A stretch of 13,721 nt of DNA from JAQUGA01 sp964521105. Lineage in GTDB: Bacteria > Bacteroidota > Bacteroidia > Bacteroidales > WCHB1-69. The number at the start of each line of letters is the position of its first letter. Within the stretch, counting starts at the first letter, position 1. The notes beneath the pieces are model-generated. The model worked only from the letters and a program-made list of their open reading frames with translations. It made no database searches and had not been told where the DNA came from. Below, piece by piece: positions 7,014-13,721 of the stretch. The stretch is from contig CAZFPO010000078.1 of the NCBI GenBank assembly GCA_964521105.1, positions 1 to 13,721 of the forward strand. Reading direction: 5' to 3'. The translations under genes were made by a program, and so were the position numbers.

Positions 7014-10000
7014 ATGAATCGATTAAAACTATTATTCGTTCTCTTTTTACTGTTAATTACGGGTAAACCTAATTTTTCATTTTGTCAAAACAATAAAGTT
7101 GAATCTAATAATGCCGAGCAATTCTATCATCAACGAGGCAATATGATTTCGGCTCTCGACACATTAATTCACCTGTCAACTCCTATTTTAACACTACCCG
7201 AAATTTACAAAAACGGCACGAAAACTATTCCTTGGTTTGTTGACAACTCTACTCAACCATATTTACGCTGGATATATTATCAAAGTGCATTGGAATGTGG
7301 ACAATCGGCCGGTATTGCTTATAATTTCACCTACGAAATTGACCGTGTCCGAAATGTAGCAGCAACAGATATTAATACACAATATCCAACTCATTTTGCA
7401 TGGAATTTCAAAAATAAAGGCTCAAACATTGGAGTAAATTGTTTAGAAACATGGGATGTACTTCGCACAGCAGGAACCCCTAATGTAGAAGATTGGGGCG
7501 GAACTCCGTATTTTGGAGGATTTAAGCTTTGGAAAAGCGGATATGATTTTTATTATAACTCCATGAAAAATAGAATTTATCAAGTTTATGCAATTCCCGT
7601 TAACACACCCGAAGGATTGTTGACATTAAAAGCTTGGATTTATGACCACATGGACGGTTCGGATGTTGGAAGTTTAGCAAATTTTTATTCTACATACATA
7701 TCAAACAGCTACACCTTTCCTACATTGCCCGCAGGCACTCCCGAAGCAGGAAAAAAAGTAATTACAACCTTTGGTTCGTATGTTAACCATTGTCAAACCA
7801 TTGTTGGTTTTAACGATTCTATTCGGTTTGATTATAATCAAGACGGGCAATATACCAACAACGTTGACATTAATGGTGACGCCATAGTTGATATGAGAGA
7901 CTGGGAAATTGGTGGTTTAAAGTTTACTAATTCATTTGGATATGATTTTGCCGATAATGGATTTTGCTACATGATGTATAAAACACTTGCCGATAATTTA
8001 ACCAACGGAGGAATTTGGAACAATACAGTATATGTTATTAAAGTTCGAGAAAATGTTAACCCACTTTTAACTTACAAAGTAAAAATTAAACATACTGCTC
8101 GTGGTCGATTAAAAGTTTCGGCAGGAATTTCTTCAAACCTTTCGGCATCAACTCCTGATTATATTCAAGAATTTTCGGTTTTTAACAATCAAGGAGGCGA
8201 TTTTTATATGACTGGCGACTCGCTCGAAGAGGCAAAAACATTAGAATTTGGACTCGATGTCTCGCAATTACTTAATAATATTCAATCGGGTAGCCCTACA
8301 AAATTCTTTTTAAAAGTAGACGAAACAGATCCGAGCAATCAGTTTTCAGGCGAAGTAATTAACTTTTCTGTAATCAATTACACTTCGGGTACTCCATCCG
8401 AAATTCAATGCACCCAAACGAATGTACCAATTCAAAATAACACTACAACCTACCTAACCACCGATGCTACTATTAGTTATTCTACGCCACAAATTACGGA
8501 TAACATCCTACCCACTGCCGAAGCGTATGAAAACTATCAACATCAACTCACTGCAACACAGGGCACTCCGCCCTATAAATGGGAATTTGACTACGACTAT
8601 CAAGCGACTACCTCAACCGAAGCATATCCAAATATTGTTCAACAACAGCTAACAATGAATAATAATGACAATGGCTATGTAATTAAAAATCTGCCTTTTA
8701 CTTTTACCTATTACGGAAAAAAATATAATCAATTAGTAATTTACGTTGATGGTTATGTTGAGTTTAGATACAATATTTATTCTTGGCCCTTCCCAATTGA
8801 TAACGATTTGATTTTTAAAAGTCATGAGTTAATAGCNNNNNNNNNNNNNNNNNNNNNNNNNNNNNNNNNNNNNNNNNNNNNNNNNNNNNNNNNNNNNNNN
8901 NNNNNNNNNNNNNNNNNNNNNNNNNNNNNNNNNNNNACAATATCTACCTATTACAATAATTTTCCAATTAAAGTTAAAGCAATTGACAATAATGACCTGA
9001 TTTCTAAAAAAACAGTTTCACTTTCCTCTTCGTTTAGCAATCGAATTGTAGTAACCTCTCATTCAGTGGTTTCGGGCAACGATGATAGAATTGAAAACGG
9101 AGAAGAAGCAAAATTAACGGTTACCATTAAAAACATAGATACGATTGCCGTAACCAATGCTCAAATAGTAGCTTCAAGCTCGGATCCATTTATTTCATTT
9201 ACCGACAATACTGAATACTTTGGATACATTGGACCCGGTAACTCATATACATTAAACAATGCTTTTAAGTTTAATGTTAGCTCAAATATTCCTAACGAAC
9301 ATCCAATTTTTATTGATTTAGACGTAATTTGCGATGGCAATCCTTCCCACACTCGAATAACATTAATTGCATACTCTGCCGAGCTGGTAATAAGTTCAGT
9401 AGAAGTTTTTGATGGGAATAACAATACATTAAATAAACTAGAAACGGATACTATTAAAGTTACGGTTAACAATTCAGGCGGTTCTACTCTTCATAATATT
9501 AATGCAATTTTAAGTTCTAACGACAATGGATTTATTATTTCAAAAAACATCGATTCCACAAACAGCATCGCTCCATTTCAATCGCACCAATTTACGTTTA
9601 TTGTTCGCACCTACTCTTCGTTTGTTGAAAACAGAATATATGATTTTATTCTAAATTTAACATCCTCCGAAAACTTTCATTTCACCAATGTCTTTTCGCT
9701 TTACGCTGGTTCGGAAGGTGAAAATTTTGAAACAGGGAATTATTCATTATACCCTTGGCAAATGAACACCTATCCCTGGACTATAAAAACAGACACTGTT
9801 TATGAAGGAAATAACAGTAGCAGGTCGGGAATTATCACTCACAATCAAAATTCCGACATGTCCGTTGAATTAAATGTTTTAACGCCCGGATTTGTTCGCT
9901 TTCATAAAAAAGTTTCGTGCGAAGACCAACAAAGTGGAGCAAATTGGGATTATTTACAATTTTCAATCGATGGCACCGAACAAGGACGTTGGGATGGAAC

Positions 10001-10751
10001 CATTGATTGGAGCGAAGAGTACTACCCTGTAACAGCTGGTAATCATACGTTTAAATGGTCGTATATAAAAGATTATTCCGTTAGTGCTGGTTTTGATGCA
10101 GCTTGGGTGGACAATATTAAATTTCCTGTTTTAGGTAGCTCAAACCCACAATATGCAACCGCTCCCGATTCAATTCAATTAACACTTAACCGAAACGAAT
10201 TGGTTGACTATCCAATTTATATTCAAAACACAAGTAATTTCATTCTACTTTATCAAATTCAGCTGAAAGATTTACAAGGGTACAACATAAGCTGGCTAAA
10301 TGCAAGATATTCAGCTGGTTCGCTAAACGGAACAGAAACTGACACGGTAATATTTAGTTTCGACACGCATAATTTACAACAAGGAATATATCAAGGAAAT
10401 GCCATTATTACATTTAACAATGCTTCCGTTCAGAGTATTCCAATCCAATTAACTGTTGTTTCTGCCGAAAGTATCGATAAAAATGAAAACAACAATGGAT
10501 TAAGTGTTTTTCCAAACCCTTCAAACGGAAATTTCACCATGCAATTTGACCAAAGTATGGAAAATGATGTAATCGTTCGGATTTTTTCAATGGACGGAAA
10601 ATGCATCCAAACTTATTCTAAAATAGATTTCAAGGAAAATGGAAGAAAACTCAATATTTATGGACTTACGAATGCTGGAGTTTATATTTATTCCATATCG
10701 TCTAAACAAACCAACAAAACTGGAAAAATTAGCGTTGTAAGGGGGTTATAG
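7014..10751 (+). CDS. Large secreted papain-fold (C1-like) protein with adhesin-type modules and T9SS type A C-terminal domain; interrupted by an assembly gap
   Basis: The frame gives 1,245 residues, of which 608-641 are unknown because of the N run. The signal peptide ends near residue 25 (SFCQ). Residues ~60-345 are papain-like: YYQSALECGQSAGI at 88-101, the His motif NHCQTIVGF with His259, and TNSFG with Asn306 (compare papain NSWG). By alignment to CGSCWAF the usual nucleophile position is Ser98; Cys95 in ECG is the other candidate, as in C39-type ECG motifs. A dockerin/EF-hand-like loop (Asp285, Asn287, Asp289, Asp293, Asp296) lies between His and Asn. Residues ~500-640 hold Ig-like and LPFTFTYYG sandwich modules. 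About 660-890 are two CARDB-like domains. Roughly 900-1040 is a jelly-roll ending FKWSYIKDYSVSAGF and AWVDNIKFP. The last 83 residues are the sorting domain (SVFPNPSNGNF, LTNAGVYIYSI). Likely an operon with the gene 24 bp upstream. It may be a peptidase or a pseudo-peptidase adhesin. Confidence 0.82.
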   Translation: MNRLKLLFVLFLLLITGKPNFSFCQNNKVESNNAEQFYHQRGNMISALDTLIHLSTPILTLPEIYKNGTKTIPWFVDNSTQPYLRWIYYQSALECGQSAGIAYNFTYEIDRVRNVAATDINTQYPTHFAWNFKNKGSNIGVNCLETWDVLRTAGTPNVEDWGGTPYFGGFKLWKSGYDFYYNSMKNRIYQVYAIPVNTPEGLLTLKAWIYDHMDGSDVGSLANFYSTYISNSYTFPTLPAGTPEAGKKVITTFGSYVNHCQTIVGFNDSIRFDYNQDGQYTNNVDINGDAIVDMRDWEIGGLKFTNSFGYDFADNGFCYMMYKTLADNLTNGGIWNNTVYVIKVRENVNPLLTYKVKIKHTARGRLKVSAGISSNLSASTPDYIQEFSVFNNQGGDFYMTGDSLEEAKTLEFGLDVSQLLNNIQSGSPTKFFLKVDETDPSNQFSGEVINFSVINYTSGTPSEIQCTQTNVPIQNNTTTYLTTDATISYSTPQITDNILPTAEAYENYQHQLTATQGTPPYKWEFDYDYQATTSTEAYPNIVQQQLTMNNNDNGYVIKNLPFTFTYYGKKYNQLVIYVDGYVEFRYNIYSWPFPIDNDLIFKSHELIXXXXXXXXXXXXXXXXXXXXXXXXXXXXXXXXXXTISTYYNNFPIKVKAIDNNDLISKKTVSLSSSFSNRIVVTSHSVVSGNDDRIENGEEAKLTVTIKNIDTIAVTNAQIVASSSDPFISFTDNTEYFGYIGPGNSYTLNNAFKFNVSSNIPNEHPIFIDLDVICDGNPSHTRITLIAYSAELVISSVEVFDGNNNTLNKLETDTIKVTVNNSGGSTLHNINAILSSNDNGFIISKNIDSTNSIAPFQSHQFTFIVRTYSSFVENRIYDFILNLTSSENFHFTNVFSLYAGSEGENFETGNYSLYPWQMNTYPWTIKTDTVYEGNNSSRSGIITHNQNSDMSVELNVLTPGFVRFHKKVSCEDQQSGANWDYLQFSIDGTEQGRWDGTIDWSEEYYPVTAGNHTFKWSYIKDYSVSAGFDAAWVDNIKFPVLGSSNPQYATAPDSIQLTLNRNELVDYPIYIQNTSNFILLYQIQLKDLQGYNISWLNARYSAGSLNGTETDTVIFSFDTHNLQQGIYQGNAIITFNNASVQSIPIQLTVVSAESIDKNENNNGLSVFPNPSNGNFTMQFDQSMENDVIVRIFSMDGKCIQTYSKIDFKENGRKLNIYGLTNAGVYIYSISSKQTNKTGKISVVRGL
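8837..8936. other. Assembly gap of exactly 100 N inside the papain-fold gene
   Basis: The gap starts after codon 607 plus GC (8835-8836). The flanks are open in the same nominal frame, so one interrupted gene is likely. The 100 bases are probably a placeholder, and neither the length nor the frame across the gap is proven. Unlike the other two gaps, its flanks are unique coding sequence without visible repeats. Confidence 0.95.
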
Positions 10752-10785
10752 TCGGACTGGAAGTCCGAAGTCGGAGACTTCGGAC
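10751..10785. repeat. Overlapping perfect hairpins (GTCCGA/GAAGTC words) directly after the papain-fold gene
   Basis: The segment begins on the last base of the TAG stop. TCGGACT (10752-10758), loop GGA, AGTCCGA (10762-10768) is one perfect 7-bp hairpin. GTCCGAAGTC (10763-10772), loop GGA, GACTTCGGAC (10776-10785) is a perfect 10-bp hairpin that shares bases with the first, so only one can form at a time. It runs straight into an N gap, so whether a T tract follows (intrinsic terminator) cannot be seen. It is GC-rich compared with its surroundings and looks like the edge of a longer repeat. Confidence 0.82.
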
Positions 10786-10885
10786 NNNNNNNNNNNNNNN
10801 NNNNNNNNNNNNNNNNNNNNNNNNNNNNNNNNNNNNNNNNNNNNNNNNNNNNNNNNNNNNNNNNNNNNNNNNNNNNNNNNNNNNN
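10786..10885. other. Assembly gap of exactly 100 N between two repeat segments
   Basis: This placeholder-length gap is flanked on the left by the GAAGTC hairpin repeat and on the right by a 15-nt tandem repeat. Repeat-induced assembly failure is the likely cause, so the true array could be much longer. Confidence 0.95.
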
Positions 10886-10955
10886 TCCCTACTTCTGTCT
10901 TCCCTACTTCTGTCTTCCCTACTTCTGTCTTCCCTACTTCTGTCTTCCCTACTTC
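10886..10955. repeat. 15-nt tandem repeat, about 4.7 copies, running into the ptpA stop codon
   Basis: Four exact copies of TCCCTACTTCTGTCT (10886-10945) and a partial fifth, TCCCTACTTC (10946-10955), are visible. On the minus strand the unit is AGACAGAAGTAGGGA, made of an 8-nt and a 7-nt half (GAAGTAGG and GAAGACA). The partial copy contains the final AAG TAG of the peptidase gene. Because 15 is a multiple of three, every unit repeats TAG in the peptidase frame. There are no spacers, so it is not a CRISPR array. Confidence 0.93.
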
Positions 10956-13078
10956 AAATACATCTCGTGATGACGTTCAATTTTTCGCCAAAGATGAACT
11001 CTGTCTATTCCTCTAACATTATGCTCATGACTTGGATAAACAAAATAGTCAACAATTTTTCCTTCTTGAATACATTTATCAATAAATGACAAACTATGTT
11101 GAGGAACTACCGTAGCATCTTGTAATCCCTGGAAAATCAATAAATTACCTTGCAAATTTTTAACATAATTAAGCACTGATGCGGTTTCATAACCATCCAT
11201 ATTTTCATCAGGACGATCCATATAACGTTCGCCATACATTACTTCATACCATTTCCAATCCACTACGGGTCCACCGCAAGTAGCCGAAACAAAAACACCA
11301 GGATTTCGAAGCATCATGGTTAAAACCAAAAAACCTCCATAACTCCAACCATCTAATCCCAAACGTGTAGAATCTACATAGGGAAGTTTTTTTAAATAAT
11401 TTACTCCTTCCATCTGGTCTTCCATTTCTAAATCGCCCACATGACGATGTATGCAGCTTTCAAATTCAAATCCACGATTTGAAGTTCCTCTATTGTCGAG
11501 AGTAAATATTATGTACCCTTTTTGAGCCATATATTGCAAAAAATGTCCTGCACCATTCCAATTGTTTTTTATCAATTGTGAATGAGGTCCTCCATATACA
11601 TAAATCAACACCGGATATTTTTTTGTCGGGTCAAAGTTGGCAGGTTTTACCATTCCGCAATATAAATCTTGATTTTCCTTATTTTTTATGGTAAAAATGG
11701 ATGTTTCACCCAAATTGTAGTTTGCCAATGGATTGGTGCTCTCAAATACATCTCTAACTTTTGTTCCATTATTTGTCATTAAAACATACTTATTGGGTAT
11801 GGTTTGGCTGTTATACTGATCGATAAAATATTTATAATCGGGCGAAAAGTAAGCACGATGTTGTCCGGGAACATTGGTTAGTTTAGCCAATTTTCCGGTT
11901 TTCATTTCGTATGAATAAATTTGCGATTCGATGGGGCTATCAATGTTGGCTACAAAATACAAAAACTCATCTTTGGCATCAGTACCAATTAGTTCTTGAA
12001 CTACCCATTGTCCTTTAGTAAGTTGTTTTAGCATTTTGCCATAGCGGTCGAAAAGATAAAAATGGTTCCAACCGTCTCGTTGACTTTGCCATAAAAACTG
12101 GTCGGAGTTGCTATTTAAAAAGTACATTGGAGTAAGAGGTTCAACATAACGATTGTTTTTTTCCTCATAAATTGTTTTTATGAAAAATCCTGTTAAGGCA
12201 TCATATTGATTCAGTTTTAAATGGTTTTGATACCGATTTAAAACAGCCACATAGATTGACAATTCATCTTTTCCCCAAACCACATTTGTTAAAAACTGTT
12301 CCTTTGGTTCGCCTGTTTGTAAAAAAATAACTTCTCCATTAGAATTATTATAAATCCCAATGGTTACATGATGACTTTCCATGCCAGCCATTGGATATTT
12401 TTCAAAATCGGTAGCAGCAACTCGTTTCGAGATATCTACTAGGGGATAATCGGTTACCATCGATTCGTCCATTCGATAAAAAGCCAAATAATTACCAGAT
12501 GGCGACCAAAACAAGCCTTTATTTATTCCCCATTCATTGCGATGCACTTCGATTCCATTTTTAATTCCATTGCCTCCATCTTTCGTTACTGGAAAATTAT
12601 TTTTGTTTTCCGAAACATAGATGTTGTTTTTTTGAACATAGGCGACTTTCTTTTTAGTAGGGTCAATTTCAAAATGATCCCCTCCTTTTAAAAATTCGGT
12701 AATAACCGAAATCTTTTTACTTTTAAAATCATACAATAAAAATCTTGTTTCGGTTAAAAAAGTAAAGGAGTTATCGTCTAGCCATTTAAATGTCGGTATG
12801 CGTTTCATCGATTCCAAACCAAGAGATTTTAATGATTCGTTAAACTTTGCAAGAGTGATAAGTGTATCAATTTTATTTTTTTTAACATCGCACTGAATAA
12901 TGGCATTATTTGCCACCCATGTGTAAACATTATTGTTTTTCCACTGAAGTTGACTTAAACTTTGAGGAGATAGTTTTCCTGTAAAAACATCTGGAAGATT
13001 AATTATTCCTTTTTGTCCAAACGAGGATATACTTATTAGAAATAATAATAAAAAAAATAGGTTTTTTGAAGTTTTCAT
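10949..13078 (-). CDS. ptpA: Secreted S9-family prolyl tripeptidyl/dipeptidyl peptidase (PtpA-like)
   Basis: This is a complete 709-aa protein. The signal peptide (residues 1-22) ends SSFGQ. Residues ~25-460 are the DPP4-type beta-propeller, with NEWGINKGLFWSPSGNYLAF and YRMDESMVTDYPLVD. Residues ~470-709 are the alpha/beta-hydrolase domain, with YVYGGPHSQ and LDNRGTSNRG. The triad is Ser579 (GWSYGG), Asp654 (GLQDATVV) and His686 (SHEHNV). The spacing (75 and 32 residues) equals that of Porphyromonas gingivalis PTP-A as I recall it (Ser603, Asp678, His710). Glu182 (NEWGI) and Glu612 (WKWYEVMYGERY) match the two glutamates that bind the substrate N terminus there. I infer release of Xaa-Xaa-Pro tripeptides, or dipeptides, from extracytoplasmic peptides. 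No T9SS sorting domain is present, so it is probably periplasmic or outer-membrane associated. It lies 13 bp downstream of the GGGP synthase gene, probably in the same operon. Its AAG TAG end lies in a 15-nt tandem repeat. Confidence 0.92.
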   Translation of the reverse strand: MKTSKNLFFLLLFLISISSFGQKGIINLPDVFTGKLSPQSLSQLQWKNNNVYTWVANNAIIQCDVKKNKIDTLITLAKFNESLKSLGLESMKRIPTFKWLDDNSFTFLTETRFLLYDFKSKKISVITEFLKGGDHFEIDPTKKKVAYVQKNNIYVSENKNNFPVTKDGGNGIKNGIEVHRNEWGINKGLFWSPSGNYLAFYRMDESMVTDYPLVDISKRVAATDFEKYPMAGMESHHVTIGIYNNSNGEVIFLQTGEPKEQFLTNVVWGKDELSIYVAVLNRYQNHLKLNQYDALTGFFIKTIYEEKNNRYVEPLTPMYFLNSNSDQFLWQSQRDGWNHFYLFDRYGKMLKQLTKGQWVVQELIGTDAKDEFLYFVANIDSPIESQIYSYEMKTGKLAKLTNVPGQHRAYFSPDYKYFIDQYNSQTIPNKYVLMTNNGTKVRDVFESTNPLANYNLGETSIFTIKNKENQDLYCGMVKPANFDPTKKYPVLIYVYGGPHSQLIKNNWNGAGHFLQYMAQKGYIIFTLDNRGTSNRGFEFESCIHRHVGDLEMEDQMEGVNYLKKLPYVDSTRLGLDGWSYGGFLVLTMMLRNPGVFVSATCGGPVVDWKWYEVMYGERYMDRPDENMDGYETASVLNYVKNLQGNLLIFQGLQDATVVPQHSLSFIDKCIQEGKIVDYFVYPSHEHNVRGIDRVHLWRKIERHHEMYLK

Positions 13079-13091
13079 AATTCAATATTCT

Positions 13092-13721
13092 TTAGTTTTT
13101 TGTAATTCTCACAAAATCATTAATTAAATGTATATCTTTTTCCACAGCTGTTCCCACAACTACTATATCGGCTCCTGCGTTAAAAGCTATCTCGGCATCT
13201 TCGGATGTTTTGATGCCACCTCCAACAATTAATAAACATGAAATATTTGATTTAACGGCAGTTATCATTTCTGCATTTACTTTATTTTGAGCACCACTAC
13301 CTGCTTCTAAATAGATGGCTTTCATGCCGAGTTGTTCCCCAGCCATGGCAGTACATACCGCAATTTCGGGTTTATCGGACGGAATCGGAAGTGTATTGCT
13401 CATATATTCAACACTTGTACGTGAGCCGCTATCCACTAATATATATCCAGTTGGTATTACATCGATGTTGGCTTTTTTAAGTTTTGGAGCGACAAGAACG
13501 TGTTGACCAATTAAAAAATCGGGATTTCTACCCGAAATAAGCGACAAAAGCAATATTCCATCCGCTTTATCACTCACTTGCATCATGTTTCCAGGGAAAA
13601 TATAGACAGGAATTTGACTATGGTTTTTTAAATAATTGATTGTTTTGTCGAAGGAATCGCCCATAATTAAACTACCTCCCACTAAAAAAAAATCTACAGG
13701 ATTTTCCTCACATTCTTTAAC
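13092..13721 (-). CDS. Geranylgeranylglyceryl/heptaprenylglyceryl phosphate synthase, 5'-truncated by the window edge
   Basis: 209 residues are visible, open at the right edge. The GTG at 13680-13682 (VGGSLIMGD) should not be taken as the start, because the frame continues upstream as KECEENPVDFFL, part of a beta strand of the same domain; about 30-50 N-terminal residues are missing. This is a TIM-barrel prenyltransferase of the GGGPS/PcrB family that joins sn-glycerol 1-phosphate to a long prenyl diphosphate by an ether bond. Visible motifs are DFFLVGGS, IYLEAGSGA, LLIVGGGIKTSEDA and GADIVVVGTAVEKD, the last two being the phosphate-binding end of the barrel. YLEAGSGA fits the group II enzymes described from Bacteroidota. 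In archaea this starts ether-lipid synthesis; the physiological product in Bacteroidota is poorly defined. The enzyme is cytoplasmic or peripheral on the membrane. It precedes ptpA by 13 bp with no evident functional link. Confidence 0.9.
   Translation of the reverse strand, partial: VKECEENPVDFFLVGGSLIMGDSFDKTINYLKNHSQIPVYIFPGNMMQVSDKADGILLLSLISGRNPDFLIGQHVLVAPKLKKANIDVIPTGYILVDSGSRTSVEYMSNTLPIPSDKPEIAVCTAMAGEQLGMKAIYLEAGSGAQNKVNAEMITAVKSNISCLLIVGGGIKTSEDAEIAFNAGADIVVVGTAVEKDIHLINDFVRITKN

Noticed and set aside
7014..7088. Lipoprotein signal peptide on the papain-fold protein (Cys at residue 24)
   Set aside because: The residues before Cys (N-F-S-F) do not fit a lipobox, and the FCQ end fits ordinary signal-peptidase I cleavage before or after Gln.
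10763..10785. Confident intrinsic terminator call for the papain-fold gene
   Set aside because: The stem is strong, but the bases that would hold the T tract are N, so it is listed as a repeat hairpin only.
10886..10955. CRISPR-like array
   Set aside because: The 15-nt units abut directly with no spacers, and there is no leader or cas gene. It is a simple tandem repeat.
13680..13682. GTG as the start codon of the GGGP synthase
   Set aside because: The same frame continues upstream to the edge with family-like residues (PVDFFL before VGGS), and a start here would remove the first part of the barrel.

Overview
The window is a scaffold piece (three 100-base N runs) from an AT-rich member of the Bacteroidota. 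Five lines of evidence agree: signal peptides ending in A-Q or G-Q; C-terminal sorting domains of the type IX secretion system (T9SS) on three proteins; candidate -7 promoter boxes of the Bacteroidota form TAnnTTTG before five genes or operons; A-rich leaders without a clear Shine-Dalgarno sequence; and housekeeping genes of the Bacteroidota type (glycyl-tRNA synthetase, group II GGGP synthase, prolyl tripeptidyl peptidase). The exact genus cannot be told from this piece.

Layout, left to right. The 5' end of a minus-strand glycyl-tRNA synthetase gene (1-141) diverges from a plus-strand OmpA-family envelope protein with a PD40 beta-propeller (308-1798). A small T9SS cargo protein follows (1870-2883) and ends in a strong hairpin terminator. 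It converges on a minus-strand aspartate-semialdehyde dehydrogenase gene (3234-4229), and the space between them is filled by a degenerate heptamer repeat array broken by an assembly gap. Divergent from asd is a two-gene plus-strand operon for very large secreted proteins. The first is an 880-aa lamin-tail/Ig-like protein with a type B (gliding-motility-associated) C-terminal domain (4347-6989). The second is a ~1,245-aa papain-fold protein with adhesin-like modules and a type A C-terminal domain (7014-10751), interrupted by an N gap. It converges on a minus-strand operon of GGGP synthase (13092 to the right edge, partial) and a secreted S9 prolyl tripeptidyl peptidase (10949-13078). Here too the convergent space is a repeat region with a gap.

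Together the genes describe a cell that exports large surface or extracellular proteins through T9SS, has an OmpA-type peptidoglycan-anchored protein resembling T9SS component PorE in domain order, and carries an exported prolyl peptidase. The least explained signal is non-coding. Both convergent intergenic spaces, and neither divergent one, hold short-period (7-8 or 15 nt) repeat arrays sharing an AAGT-like core on one strand. The arrays run into the stop codons of three of the four adjoining genes. The oddest protein feature is the papain-like domain at 7014-10751: His and Asn are recognisable, the usual catalytic Cys position is Ser, and a dockerin-like calcium loop sits between His and Asn.
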